Positions 21,251-33,619 are shown, numbered from the stretch's first letter. The stretch is DNA of 64,000 bases from Acanthornis magna (GCA_036785705.1 JAWUZG010000135.1:2604001-2668000); one strand, 5' to 3'. The notes: generated by a model not told the origin, from the letters alone. Translations and numbers: made by a program.

Positions 21251-21560
21251 GTTCACAGAACCAATTAGCTTGGAAAAGACCTCCGTGATCATCCCGAGTC
21301 CAACCTGTGATCCAACACCACGATATCAACCAGACCACTCAGTGACACATCCAGTCTTCACTTAAAGGCCTCCAGGGACGATGACTCAGTCACCTCTCTG
21401 GACAGCCCATTCCAGTGTCTAATCACCCCTAATGTGAAGAAATTTATCCCAATGTCTGGCCTAAGCCTCCCCTGGTGTGGTTTGACACTAGAAAGTCTGG
21501 GTGTCTGCTCTCCCTGCACCTTGCTGGGATGTGGTGCCTGAATCTGCTTGCCAGGGGAGG
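21251..21560 (-). mobile_element. CR1 LINE 3' fragment
   Basis: The plus strand carries the antisense CR1 tail (GGAAAAGACCTCCGTGATCA, CCTCCAGGGACGATGACTCA, GTGAAGAAATTTATCCCAAT, CCTCCCCTGG), so the element is on the minus strand. It lies upstream of the TMCO1 fragment. Confidence 0.85.
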
Positions 21561-21676
21561 TGCACAAGACGTTTGCTTTCTTCAACATACCCCTCGCAAA
21601 AAGGTTGTCTTGGAGAAACCTTCCTGGTTTCTAAAACTCTGTCCTGGATTCATTTGCCAGTGGTGTGAATGGGAGT

Positions 21677-21812
21677 GTTCAGGACCAACTTGGACAGGTT
21701 TCAGAGCAACTGGTCTAGTGGAAGGTGTCCCTGCCCATGGCAGGGGGGGTGGAACTAGATGTGCTTTAATGTCCCTTTCAACCCAAACCTATTCTGTGAT
21801 TCTATCAATATC
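21677..21812 (+). mobile_element. CR1 LINE 3' fragment
   Basis: Sense-strand CR1 end: CAACTGGTCTAGTGGAAGGT, then CAACCCAAACCTATTCTGTG and the terminal GATTCTAT-type octamer. It is 5' truncated. Confidence 0.85.
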
Positions 21813-22714
21813 CTGTTAGTGCATCCCACTAGGAGGCATTTTCTGGAATCAAATATTTAGAAATATTGTTGCCTGCCCTTTACCAGAGGCTGTTAATGTC
21901 CCACACGCTCCTTGTACAGCTAGCAGTGGAGTACATCATTCTGTGATTCACAGGAAATTAAATTTCCCATTGCTTGTGTGTGTAAAATATTCACACACAA
22001 GGAGGGGATGAGACTAAGAAGTGCGTTAATGAGGACAGTGCAATAATAGCAAGGGTTTGGCAGAGAGACTAATTAACTTTTATTGAGCCTCCAGTGGCTA
22101 CACCTGTAGCAGCAGAACTAAACCAAATCCACCCATGGTAATGGGGTGAGGAGACCTGGAAAGCAGAAATACAGAAAAGGAAACAGGGCAGGCAGGGAAG
22201 GGCAGGTTTGTGCCTGTCCTTATGTAACAGAGGAGTTTGCTGTCAGTGACAGTGATGCACTGTGGGATTACATGGGCAGAGATGAGTGAAAAACAGGGAA
22301 AGGAAAAACCTCTTGCCCTTAAATTAAAATTTCCGTTCAGCAAGAGGGTGAGGAACTGTAGTTCATAGAAGACAGCGCAAGCAGCAAGTATGGGTGTGAG
22401 GTCGGACAGCAAACAAGCTCTCCGAGCCTGGGGACAGGCACACGAGGAAAGCAGAGAGCCACATGTGTGCAGCTGGCTGAGTCACATGTCACTGAGAGGT
22501 GCAGCTATGCACTGGAGGAAAGTCTCAGCGCCGTGTCTGGGCACGGAGAATGTCCTGCAACATCAGGGCAGAACTGAGAACTGGACGTCAGCACCAGGGG
22601 ACTCAGAGCCATCAGGGAGCCAGGGATGAAACTGATGATGGTTGTTTCAGTTTGGGATGAGCAGCAGGAAGATACTGACAGCTGGTGATGTGGCAGCACT
22701 TGTGATATACAGAG
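21813..22714. other. Unassigned sequence
   Basis: About 0.9 kb between two CR1 ends with no recognisable coding exon, RNA or transposon. Nothing here supports a feature call. Confidence 0.4.
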
Positions 22715-22922
22715 AAAATTCTTCCCTGTGAAGATGGTGAGGCACTGGCACATGTTGCCCAGAGAACCTGTGGATGCCCCACCTCTGGAAGTGTCAAGAC
22801 CAGGTTGGATGGGGCTTGAAGCAATCTGGTCTAGTGGAAGGTGTTTCTGACCATGGCAGGGGGTTTGGAATGAGATGATCTTTAAGGTTCCTTCCAACCC
22901 AGTCCATTCTGTGATTCTATAT
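22715..22922 (+). mobile_element. CR1 LINE 3' fragment
   Basis: Sense CR1 tail with CTCTGGAAGTGTCAAGACC, GGATGGGGCTTGAAGCAATC, TGGTCTAGTGGAAGGTGTTT and the terminal TGTGATTCTAT. It is a separate insertion from the one at 21,677. Confidence 0.88.
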
Positions 22923-24657
22923 TATTTTGTGCCACTTCATGCACTTCCCTGTGCTGTAGGCTGTCCTCCACCCTCTCTCCCGCTCTTTAGATCTCTCTTT
23001 CCTGGCTGTGAGAGGTATCAGCATCTATCAAAGCAGTATTTTGAAATAGTTTCTCTTATACTGCTGTGGGGAATGATTCACATGGTATCAGTTATTGATA
23101 CTGCACGTGGTCTTTTGGCAGAGCCAGGCCAGGAGGAGATGGTCAGAGACAGGAAGCTTTCCTTTCTAGTGTCTGTGCTTTGAACTGGAGGTCGAGGTGA
23201 CAACGGGCTCTTCGCAATTTCATCCTGACATTTTGAGTAACACCAGGATCTTTATTAGCAAATCCTTTTTTCAGACAACACATGGCATATTACTCTCAAT
23301 GGCATTTCCTTTTCAAAAAAGCATTCTGTGCTTTGATCAATGTGTAAAGGACAGTTGAGGGTTGGGTGCAGTCTGCTTTGATCTACCAGCCTGGGATATG
23401 AGAAAAAGGAAGGCATTTTCCTAATACATGGCTCTGGTTGCATTAGTTAGGGGCTGGTGTAATCTACAAATATTCTAGATACGGAAGTGGTAATATTTAT
23501 GGAGGCAACTTTGAAACCAGATTAGAGATCCCAGTAGATTTCATGTACTGCAGTCTCCAAGCTTAAACTGAACAAAAGGTTCAGTTGCTGTGCACAGTGT
23601 GTTAGCGACCAGCAGGCAGTAGCAGGGTATGTAAAATTCTCAGTTTGGAGGAAAGGTGCTGGTGGAGGTTAGGATTTTTCCTTTTGTTTTTTCTTTCCTC
23701 TTTGGGGATTTTGTCCCAGCCGTTGCTGGGAGACAATAACGATCGGTACTTAAGAGAGACAAAAGATGTACCCATGGGGGAGGAGTGCACCTGGCTGCAC
23801 TTCTCTTAGCTGAGGGCTTTTCTCTTGGGGAGCAGAGCTATCGAGGAGGGGCAGGTATATCGGTGTATCAGAGACTTGGCCCGGGGGAAGGGGCTGAGCA
23901 CAGCTCCTAGGTCTGTCTCTCTGGGCATCGGAAGGGACAGTCGATCTGCTGCTTCCTGCGAGAATTCACTGCCATCGCTAGAGCCCACTTCTGTAAGATC
24001 CCGAGGGTGGGAGGTACAGCAGATTTGTGTAATCATACTTACTGTTAATGCTGTACTTCTCATGTCGTTTGCTCTCTGATTAAGTCATAGTAACTTTTGT
24101 TATCTTTATTTTTTGTTGGAGAGGTGGGATTTTCTTTGACAGACTGTTGAAAGAATAGGCAAGTGTCAAGTTTTGTGCGTTAAACATAATTGACACTTCA
24201 AGTATTTATACTTGGGATTCTAGATTGAAATGATTGGTGTCTCTTATTGCCTATTTGCCATGTTGTGTGTGTTTTGTTTTTAAGAATACGGTTTTCACCA
24301 ATGTATTTTGTATCCAAATTAAGCTATGCAGACAGCTGTAGAAATACTACAAGATCAGTGCTATTTTTGGCAGTATTTGGTTTGCTTTTTCTTCTTACTT
24401 CCTTCCTCTCTGCACAGCATCATTTATTTCTCCAGCGAAACAGAAGGCACTCAGCCACACTTCTCAGCAGCTCTGCAGCCTGTGGAGTCCATGGGCAGTC
24501 TCTGTGTGCAGCATCCTGGAAAATGTGCATTCTCTTGAAGTGATCTGCTGAAAAGTATGTATTTGTACAGTTGTTCCAGCCTCCCTTATTGCACTGCTCT
24601 CAAGATCTGAATTGCCTGGTCTCTAATACTCCCTGAGATTTGCATTTCATCTGCCAG
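22923..24657. other. 5' flank or upstream intron of SEMA4D
   Basis: About 1.7 kb before the first SEMA4D coding exon. The piece 23,600-24,060 has LTR-like composition (TGTTAGCGACC start, GC-rich middle), but I could not define ends or signals. No non-coding SEMA4D exon could be identified with confidence. Confidence 0.35.
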
Positions 24658-24703
24658 AGAAACGCAGTTACCCAGCGAACCCCGAAAAGCAAGGACACTG
24701 AAG

Positions 24704-24797
24704 ATGGCTCTGTGTGCTTTTTACGCAGTTTGGGGTTTGTTGCTAGAAGCGGCAATAGCATTTGGCCCAGTACCAAGGATCACTTGGGAACACCAAG
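24704..24797 (+). pseudogene. SEMA4D: SEMA4D exon 1 (signal peptide)
   Basis: It encodes MALCAFYAVWGLLLEAAIAF followed by GPVPRITWEHQ, with donor GTAAGA at 24,798. Human reads AMAFAPIPRITWEH at the same place. A hydrophobic leader of about 20 residues is intact. The exon probably begins at 24,658 after CATCTGCCAG, which gives a short 5' UTR. Confidence 0.9.
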
Positions 24798-25028
24798 GTA
24801 AGAACAGAAATTTAAGTATTGTAATATGGGACGTTGTGACATCCTCAGGGTTTCGGTGGGATTTGAAACTCATTGAGGCTTTAGGTTCTTTCAGCCAGTT
24901 TGCTGTGAGTTTGGTCAAGTGTTGCTGGTTTTGCTAATCTATGAAGTGCATAGGATCAGAATATTCAAAACTCATTCGGGCACGGGGTTAACTGATTTTA
25001 GTTCTGTGAAAAATGAAGTTCACTCTCC

Positions 25029-25637
25029 TGTTGAAATTTAAAAGTTTAATAAAGGAGAATAGGGGACAAAAACAATAAAGCAAAGAAACAGTGCTGGGTG
25101 CTTGGCCCTAAGCCAAGAAGCACACCTGCCATTGAAGGTGTCGTCTTAAGTACTCTTTGTATTGCATCAGCCTCATGCCTATTCATAAGCATTCATGCAT
25201 ATTCAAACTTTTCTCAGAACTATTTTGCATGTTCCAAGAACTGTTTTGCATGGCTCCTCCTTGGTCCCGCCTTTTTAGAGCATGCATGGTTTTGGCTGTG
25301 GTTTCTTCCAGTCTTGGTTATCATCTCCAGTTTGAGCTTTTCTCCATGGTCCTTGCATCTGGTTATGGCTGATAGTCAGGTATCAGTGTTGGGTCTTCTC
25401 TGTGCTGTTCTTTGGGTGTTATCCAGTCAAGCAGGCAGTGTGGTTAGTAAAGGAAAGTCTTTTAAACTACCTCTATTAGTTATTTCACTACCATATCGAA
25501 ATCTAATTAATAACAGAAATTAAAACATTGGTTATATACCTCTATCTTTATAACAAGACTACTTCTATATAAAAAGAATAAAACCATACACACAATGAAT
25601 ATCTGCGAAAAGCCAACACTATATTATGTATTCATCA
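25029..25637 (-). mobile_element. ERV-A 3' LTR
   Basis: 609 bp bounded by TG (25,029) and CA (25,637) as read on the plus strand. On the minus strand it is preceded by the polypurine tract AAAAAAGGGGAATTG and contains an AATAAA. It terminates the minus-strand provirus ERV-A in SEMA4D intron 1. No matching 5' LTR exists near 30.8 kb. Confidence 0.85.
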
Positions 25638-25759
25638 CAATTCCCCTTTTTTGTTTTTTATAAATTATTTGGCTTGAGCAATACATCTTGCTTTCTAATT
25701 TCCATTTCTCGCTGGTTCTTTTCACATATTATTTTTGCTTCTTCAAAGGGGTCTTTTCT

Positions 25760-26266
25760 TCATTTCTTTAACACCATTATCTTTTGTGCTGTTTCAGATG
25801 TGGCCCATTTTGAGTCCATAGGTATTACTACTTGCATTCCTTGGACTACACTGGTGATTAGTCGAATAAAATAGGGAATTAAGCAAGGAAGAAATAACAA
25901 ACCAGCTGTTGCACATAAAAGGAAGAAGCCCAGCTTTTTCCACCATTCTATTCCTAATACTTTATCCCACCAGTTAGCTTTTAGCATTGATTCCCATCTT
26001 TGGGTCGGTACATGGGCTATTTTTCTGTTATCTTTGGCTATATCTAAGACAGCATCCCCATTATCATCAATTTTCAAACAGTCCAATGTATTAAATTTTC
26101 CACAAACTCCCCCTTCTTCAGCTAATAAATAGTCTAAAGCCAACCTATTTTGGTACACTGCAGCTCTTGTTTGCCTTTGTTGACTTGATTTTAATTCCAG
26201 TGCCCGAGCAGTTTTGTTGGTTATGATCTCTACAACAGCTTGAAGTCTTATAATTCGATTTAACAT
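25760..26266 (-). pseudogene. ERV-A env transmembrane subunit
   Basis: A 168-residue frame with [20 protein letters not shown] followed by C after seven residues (immunosuppressive-domain position and Cys-x7-Cys), an amphipathic ectodomain and a membrane anchor [20 protein letters not shown]. This is class I/gammaretroviral TM layout. Only this part of env remains as one open frame. Confidence 0.82.
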
Positions 26267-26347
26267 ATAAATCGGGGTTCGATAACCCCAGCTCCCATCT
26301 TGTGCCCAGGTGGCTGTCCCATATGTTTCCAGTATGCATTCAGGAGG

Positions 26348-27542
26348 CTAGCCCTCCTCTCCCCATTTTTGAAACCCCCCGATCAGTTCTCTTTTGTTCC
26401 TTTTTAGGTCCTCGTAAACTGGTACTCCTAATTGATCTCCATCTGGTCCTGGTAAAAGGAAAAATCCTGTCTCTATGATCCTCAGAGTGCAACTCCCTTT
26501 CCACCGGGGGGGTGAGTTTTGGGTATGCTCTTTTTCCACATATCCAAAATAGACCATCTGGTGCCTTCCAGTAATCCTTAAGCTTGTTGATTTATATTGT
26601 CCCAGAATTTGGATATTTCTGGGATTCCAAAATAGGGATTTTTGCCTGTATCATTACATTGAAAAAGCTTGATTTCGTTATTAAACTTGCAGGTTTTTTC
26701 TTTGGTTCCTTTCTGAGCCCAATACAGAGTTGGTTCTTCTGGGATCCACCCTATAGAACTTCCATTACTAACTTTATATCTCTTACAGGGAGTATTTCCT
26801 ACTTTGCTAAGGAAGTTTTCCCCAGTATGCCGAAGGCACTCTTCTCCTATTACTATTGAACTTAAAATCCACCCTTCTGGCCGGTTTTCTCCTTTTATGT
26901 TTGTTCGGTTCCATTTAAGAAGTTCTACAGGGCCTAGGCTAGTGCCCTTCCATGGCCATTCCTCTGTCATTAAAGCCCCACCACAGACTCAACAGTTGGT
27001 AATGTTTAGTTCCTTACTTACTCTTTCCCCCAGTTCTACAAACAGGTTTTTCCCTACTCCTGAGATTTCCATTTCTTTTTCCAATTGTTGTTTGAGTTTT
27101 GTATACAAATCCTGACGTGGGGTTGATACAGGGTTGGATTGCTGGGTTGGTTTCACCTTTTTGTTTACTGTTTGTTCCTTTACCAAATCTTGGACTCGGT
27201 TACTAAGGGCAAAAGTGAAGCAAACCCATTTTTCCCCTTTTGGACATTTTTCTCCTAACCTACCACCACTTGTTCCTAAGTTTTCCGCAATCCAGTATCT
27301 TTTCCCATTTTGTGTGCAAGTAGCTAATTTGGATGGATCATAGCATTGATTGCTAACATGAGTATGGGTAAAAAAAAGGAACCTCGGGTTCTTTCCCAGT
27401 AAAGTGTCCAGTAGCATTTGCAACACGATTTTGCTTGTGTCCCATAAGGGAAAAGGCAAAGAATGAATGACACAAGGAGGAATAGTAGAGGTCCAGTATG
27501 GCTTATACCCCCACCTCCCATGCCTATGGGGTTGCTGCCCAT
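26348..27542 (-). pseudogene. ERV-A env surface subunit remnant
   Basis: Starts near 27,542 with a hydrophobic leader (LLFLLVSFILCLFPYG) and continues in overlapping frames at 26,989-27,459, 26,578-26,970 and 26,348-26,557. Several N-x-S/T sites and Cys residues are visible. Stops and frameshifts separate the pieces, so no full surface protein can be made. Confidence 0.75.
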
Positions 27543-27610
27543 AGCAGGGCTATAGAATCTTCTCGGTGGCGAGTACAGTGGTCAATCCGGTCTTGCCCTC
27601 TATTTCCTTG

Positions 27611-28187
27611 TCACTTCCTCCTTATTAGTTTCCAAGCAAATCGCCTTCGACACTTTTTAACTGTGGTTTCCCATTGTTCCTCGGGTACTTCCCATTCAAC
27701 AGGTACTCGAAATTCCCACCCACAGAGCAAAGTTATTATTTGAGTTAACCCTAGTTCTGTCTGGATAGGGAGTGAATTTCACTCTCGACACTTCACGCAA
27801 TGAGCTTGCCATTTTTGTGAATGACAATACCAGTTTTTCCCACAATGTATGCAGTTACATTTAACCCAGCTAGCATGTCCGATGAACCAGACAAGGTATG
27901 TGGTATGGCATTGAAGAAGGTTGTAGTATCTCCTTGAGATTAGGATACAGTCTATTTTCTTCTTTATATAAATCACAGGCTAAGGCTAAAACGTAAGGAC
28001 CCTTTGTTCGAAATAGTCCTGATCCTCCAGTTTGGGGTGGAAGTATTCCTCCCCGAGGCGGGTATCAGAGGTTTCTCAAAACTTGTCCAGATGGCACTTG
28101 AAACTGCTGATATAAACTTGACCTTATTTCCCAATTATTTGTGATTCTCGGTACCTCCCTTGGATCATTTGGGTCTTCCCAGTTCAT
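27611..28187 (-). pseudogene. Uncharacterised extra reading frame between pol and env of ERV-A
   Basis: An ATG at 28,185-28,187 opens a frame (MNWEDPNDPREVPRIT...) that overlaps the last 23 bases of integrase in another frame. About 190 codons can be followed to a TGA at 27,611, with a stop near 28,065, a frameshift near 27,890 and a stop near 27,785. The middle part is Cys/His-rich (CNCIHCGKNWYCHSQKW, then HCVKC), like a small zinc-binding module; the end is basic (KKCRRRF). I do not recognise the protein. Simple class I ERVs have no gene at this place. Confidence 0.5.
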
Positions 28188-28602
28188 TACCACCAAGTCC
28201 TCTCTTAAGAGTCAACCTGGTATCGCCTGGCTTAGAGGTTAGAGTCCACTCCTTAGGTTCTTCCACAGGTCCTTTAATTCTGCTGGCGTGGATCCATCCT
28301 CTTTCCCTGGTCCGGATCGCTGTCTCAGTTGTCAGTAGTACCTGAAAAGGACCTTCCCATTGTGGGGTTAAAGATTGTTCTCTCCACAATTTCACTAATA
28401 CCCATTCCCCTGGTTGGATATTATGAATTTTAAATTCTAAGGGAGTGGTTTGAGGGATTATCCCTTTTAACCGCAAATTTTCAAGTGTTTTTGCAGTGGT
28501 GATGACACATTTTCTAACACTCATTTCCTCTTCTTCATAAGTAGCAGTTTCATGTTGTGTGGTTAAAAAAGGCAACCCAAACATCGTCTCATAATGTGAC
28601 AC
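28165..28602 (-). pseudogene. ERV-A integrase C-terminal domain
   Basis: A 145-residue frame beginning with the FGLPFLTTQ segment that follows the integrase core and ending with the GPY/F-like WEGPFQVLLTTETAI and WIHASRIK motifs. This C-terminal module is shared by gamma- and epsilon-like retroviruses. The homologous piece of ERV-B is at 49,071-49,535. Confidence 0.82.
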
Positions 28603-28782
28603 TCCCGGGTCTGACCTGGGTTGTGTTCAGATTCTCAGTAGAGCCAATGGTAAACATTTTACCCAGGACATCTGTGTTTCAATCATCAGTTTTGTTAGAG
28701 CTCTTTTTAAAGTCTGGTTCATTCTTTCTACCCGGCCCGAACTCTGTGGTTGCCATGGGGTATGTGATTCCCATTTTATTCC

Positions 28783-30228
28783 CTACTGTACTACTATTTG
28801 TTGTAGTACATTTGAAGTAAAATGTGTTCCTCTATCTGAGTCTATTCTATTAACCATTCCGTATCTGGGAATAATTTGTTCTAAAAGGGTTTTACATACT
28901 ACATTAGCTGTAGCTCTGACAGTGGGGACAGCTTCCACCCAATGAGTTAAATGATCTATTATTACTAATAAAAATTTCCACTTCTGTACTTGAGGGAGTT
29001 CAGTAAAATCTACTTGGATACTTTGAAATGGTTGCAGAGCTAACTCGTGACCTCCTGGGGTTGTTTTTCTCATTACTTTTTTATTTACTTTTTGACAAGT
29101 TATGCATTTCTCAGTTACTTGCTTTGCTAATCCAAAGACCCCAATGCACCCATAATTCCTTAAAAAGTGATCACACAAAGCCTGAGTACCCCAATGAGTC
29201 TTTTGATGCAAGCCTTCTAATACTTTTCTAGTAAGCGGTTTATTAAGTAACTGCCTTCCATCAGGGAGTTTCCATTTGCCAGATGGATCTTGCTTTCCCC
29301 CAATCTTACTTAATTCCTTTTCTTCTGCTTCACTAAATTTTGGAATTTCCGGTTCTTCCTTATCTGGAGTCAAAATTAACAAGATTTTTTCGGTCCCATT
29401 CTCTGCTGCATCTTTAGCTTCTTGGTCTGCCAAATTATTCCCTCTTATTTCTGGGGTCATTCCCTTTTGGTGTCCCTTAACATGTACTACTGCTATTTCT
29501 TCTGGCAACTGGAGGGCTTCTAAAACCTCTAAAATGAGTCCTTCATGTATTAATCCTTTTCCCTTAGAGTTTAGTAATCCTCTTTCTTCCCAAATTTTCC
29601 CAAAAGTGTGTACTACTCCAAAGGCATATTTTGAATCAGTATATATGGTTCCTTTTTCTTTTGCTAGATATTCCAATGCTCTCTTTAGAGCATATAATTC
29701 ACTAGATTGAGCTGACCAATGTGAAGGCAATTTCCCTTTTTCAATAGTCTGCATATTTTCTCCATCTACTAAAGTATATCCTGACATTCTTTTTCCTTGT
29801 AGGCATCTAGATGAACCATCAACATATATTTTTCTCCCTTCTGGGAGGGCCTGTTCTGCTAGATCTTCCCAAACCTTAGTTTGATATTGTATAATTTCTA
29901 AACAGTTATGTATTAAATCACTTTCTGGTTCTCCATATAAAAATTGAGCTGGGTTTAAACTTTTGTCTACTTCTAATGTCAAGTCATCACTGTCTATTAG
30001 AATTGCTTCATATTTTAACATTCTGCAATCGGTTAACCATTTTTCAGCTTTCTGATTTAACACGCTCCTGACTGCATGAGGACTATGCACAATTAACTTG
30101 CTTCCAAAAGTAAGTTTACGACTCTCTTCTACTCGAATGGCAGTAGCTGCTATAGCTTGTACACACACTGGCCAGGCATGGCTTACTAGATCTAGCATTT
30201 TAGATAAATAAGCTGTTGGCCTTTTCAC
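28783..30228 (-). pseudogene. ERV-A pol: RNase H and integrase
   Basis: A 481-codon open stretch. RNase H is recognisable from IYVDGSS (first Asp), SAQSSELYALKRAL (Glu) and IYTDSKYAF (Asp), ending near NLADQEAKDAA. The integrase zinc domain follows (KTHWG...H, then CITCQ) and the core from FQSIQVDFTELPQ (first catalytic Asp) to RIDSDRGTHFTSNV (second Asp). The frame stops before the DDE glutamate; the rest continues in other frames to 28,165. Confidence 0.85.
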
Positions 30229-30234
30229 TCCTCC

Positions 30235-30775
30235 TCATTCCTGAACTAAGATTCCATGGGCTACTCCACTTTTTACGTTCACATACAGATGAAAAGGTTC
30301 TTCTAATGAGGGTAAACCCAAAGCAGGTACTGAGGCTAGCTTAATCTTTAGTTCTTCTAATTTAATATCATCTTTAGTCCATTTTATATTGTCCCCCTCT
30401 GTCAATTTTTCGTACAAGAATTTTACTGCCTGTGTATACCCTTCAATCCACAGTCTACAATATCCCAATAATCCAAGCAGCCTTCTAACTTCCTTCTTTG
30501 AAGAAGGAGGGGGGAGAGATAAAATCCCCGCAATCCACTCAGGATTTAGTTTTTAGCTTCCTTTACTGATTAAATGACTGAGATACTTTACTTCTGATTC
30601 CACAAATTGTAATTTTCCTTTTGATACTCTTAATCCTTCTTCCCCAAGAAAGTTTAAAAGTTTGATAGTAGTCTCTCTAACTTCTGTTTCAACTTCCCCT
30701 GATAAGAAAAGATCATCAATTTAGGTTTCTCAGCTGAAGGATATTGCAGGTGAAACTTGCTTCGAGAGAAAATCC
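30235..30775 (-). pseudogene. ERV-A reverse transcriptase remnant
   Basis: The thumb/connection segment (LLGYCRLWIEGYTQAVKFLY, TPALGLP-like ALGLPSLEEPFHLYV) is readable at 30,500-30,235. The catalytic YxDD region is at about 30,725, but a stop codon stands where the Tyr is expected (reading *-I-D-D-L-F), with another stop a few codons before. Homology fades at about 30,775, the 5' truncation point. Confidence 0.75.
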
Positions 30776-30789
30776 CAATAGGTGTATTT

Positions 30790-32740
30790 TGTTTTAAACT
30801 AATTATTTTTACCTGGAGTCTGAACACATGAGCAAAATGCACCTCTCCACCTAATAATCAATTTTGACACCAAGCCATCCTGAGCACTAGATGAATCACC
30901 AGGTGAAGGGAAAAGAAGCATTTGGCCCTCTTCCAACAGCATTTCATGGTGCCTAGATATGAAAGTCTTTGACAAAACAGTGCTTTTCCTGTATTTGAAA
31001 TTGCAGCACATATTCATAATCTCCCAAGACAATAACCAGGAGTCTGCAAGTATGATGCAAAGAGAAGTAGTAGAAATCAGAGGATCCTTTAGTTTTTGGT
31101 TTACTAATTTAGCCTGGGACTGGAAAGAGCTCCAGAGCAAGGATTATAGAGTAGTTATTTCCTGTGTTTGTGAAGATATGCATTTTCTTTCTTACTTTCT
31201 CCTCCCCCCCACCCCCACGCCCCATGTGGCATGGATCCTTTAAGTTTTAAGAGATTTTTTTCTTTGGGTCCTTCTTTAATATTAGTAAGCAGCAATTGAT
31301 TACTTACCCAAGTGTGCAGTAACTGAACAAACCCTGACAAGTACATTGCCATATGATGAAGCGATCTTAAATAAGGACATTAAATTCTGAGCAGTCATTC
31401 TGTAGGAAAAGATAGATGGAGATTAAGAATGTAGTAGGAAAAAGAAAATGATGACATGATTGTAGGAAGTGTTTTTCATGTATATTGGTATAGCAATTAG
31501 TGACTTGCTCATGCAGCCTTTCAGAAAGGGTGGCCTAAGTGAGACTTGTAGTTCCTTCTTAGACTCCTTGATGCTTTGATCCTGTAGTTAAAATTTGGCA
31601 CATTGCTATTTAATGGTATAGCAAGGTGCTGCAGACTCATCTCCAAATTAGTTAAAAGAAATGGAGTTTATTTTCATTCCTGCTGTTTCTCTCTCTGTGT
31701 GCTAAGGATTGTTGCATTTAAGTGTTGGAAACCTACTTTGAATAGGAGAGGGAATTTAGTTCGGGGATGAACCCGTTCATCCATTTGGGGAAAATTTTCC
31801 TGCAAGGTAAAAGATTTCAAAATTACGTGCTGGAGACTCTAGTTTAAAATTAATGTTTCTGGAGTATTATAGTTGAAAATGTGCAATTATTCATGATAGA
31901 ATTGGAAGTATTAGTACACTGTTTTCATCTGTATCTTAAAAAGCCATGCCTAATTAATCTTGTGCTTTCCTGTACAAAATGTGGTCTCCCAAGCTTTCAG
32001 TCGTTTTTACATTATGGTTGTACATTCAGAAAAATTACTCTTTCACATTAGTCAGTTGGTGTCACCTTTCCCCAAGCCATTCCGGTCCATTCTGCGTGCT
32101 TCCTCATTCCACTGCCTTTTCTCTCATGTCTCCTCTTCTTCTCATCTTATTTCTTTTCATATTGACTTTTTCCCTCATGCTCTTATTTTGTGTGCATTTC
32201 TTCTCTGGTTGTCACTTTACAATCAGCTGCAAACGGTGTCTTATTTGCTTCTGTGTCTTCTGTTATGACAATATGCTGAAGAGTTGTGTTAAGGTGCAGG
32301 ATATTTTGTAAGATTTGTTCAGGGCAGGTGCAAGGGATGTGGTAACTGACCTGATTTTCCATGGATTGGTCTATGGAAAGGAAAAGGTGAGGAATGTCCT
32401 GACAGTGGATGTGAAAAATGGAAGTTTAGAAAAAGCAGGTAGAAAAAAAAAAAATCAAGGAAGTGAGTTATAGGGATCAGCACAAGAGGAAATACTTGAT
32501 CATTTGAAATGGAATGAGAAAGTGGGGACAAGGGATTTTGATGTTGCTGATGGAAGCTGCTGTTTCTGCTGAATCAAGCTTCTGAGGGGTCCCTTGTCTT
32601 TTACACAGGTTGTCTGAACTAACCTTTGTTGTTTTCAGATTATCCAACAGCTGTTGGAAAACTTAGAAAAAATGATTCATAAGCTTGGCCCTAAGTGATT
32701 GTGTTTTTTCATGAGGTGCTATTTTTTTTCATTTTGACAG
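30790..32740. other. SEMA4D intron 1, 3' part
   Basis: AT-rich intron between the truncated end of ERV-A and exon 2. No exon, RNA or named transposon is recognisable. Confidence 0.5.
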
Positions 32741-32886
32741 AGGTCCAGCTAATACATTTTAAGGAATCAAAAGTGTCAAACTATTCAGTCTTGCTGTTAA
32801 GTGAAGACAAAAATGTTCTATTTGTAGGAGCCAGGGAAGTGATCTTTGCCTTAAATGCAGTGAATATTGCTGAGAAGCAGCACGAG
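32741..32886 (+). pseudogene. SEMA4D: SEMA4D exon 2
   Basis: Acceptor TTTTGACAG, donor GTATGC. It encodes EVQLIHFKESKVSNYSVLLL and SEDKNVLFVGAREVIFALN, then VNIAEKQHE: the start of the sema beta-propeller (LLLSEDK-L-GAREAVFALN is the class signature). Frame intact. Confidence 0.93.
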
Positions 32887-33619
32887 GTATGCCTTTTAAT
32901 ACATTATCCTCCATGTAAAAATCATACTCCAAATTTGACTTAATTTCCTGATATCAGTAGCATTGCATTTTAGGCAAATAGGTATCTGAAAGAGAAATTA
33001 CTCTGTATGGGCTACTCCAATACTATTTCTGGAAGGTTTTACAGAGTAAAAGAGAGGAAGAAGGGAGAGCTTAGATATAAACAAGTCATTAGAGGTCTCC
33101 TTGGGTGTTTTCTTACTGTCAGGAGTGGGCTGTCTTCTGTTAATCTGAATTTTCATGGGTGGTGGTGGGCACTTTCACCAGCATATAAAACGTAGCTGTG
33201 AAGTTGTACTCAGTATAATGAAAATTGGTCCAGTAAGTTTTCTTGGATTCCTCTCCCCCAAGTGTTTTTTATTCAAGTCTTAGGAAGTACTTCAAATTGC
33301 AAAAATACTTAAACCAATTGCAGTTTCATTTCCCTAAGGCATATGGTAATGAAAAGTTGGTTAGCAATTTGTGGGGAATTGTCATTATGAACCCAAAAGA
33401 CGGTAGTTCGGTTCTGCTTAAGGCACATGGATTTCAAAATGTCACCTCCTTGGGAAAAAATGGCTTTGAACCTTGAAATGCTGCCTGCAAAATGTCTTGC
33501 ATTTGCTCTAGATAGTATTAGGATTGCCTTTTCTTATGTGGGTCACTGCAAGATTTTCAGACCTTGCATTGAATTCAAGTACTTTCAATGTGCTTTTTGT
33601 TGCATGTTTTTTCACTTAG

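Larger units (their letters stand above)
25638..30790 (-). mobile_element. ERV-A, 5'-truncated gammaretrovirus-like provirus
   Basis: Minus-strand order from 30,790 down: end of reverse transcriptase, RNase H, integrase, an extra overlapping frame (28,187-27,611), env surface unit, env transmembrane unit, polypurine tract, 3' LTR. gag, protease and most of RT are missing. The integrase GPY/F-type end and the Cys-x7-Cys transmembrane motif place it with class I (gammaretrovirus-like) ERVs. It is inserted antisense to SEMA4D. Several stops and frameshifts make it non-functional. Confidence 0.88.
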
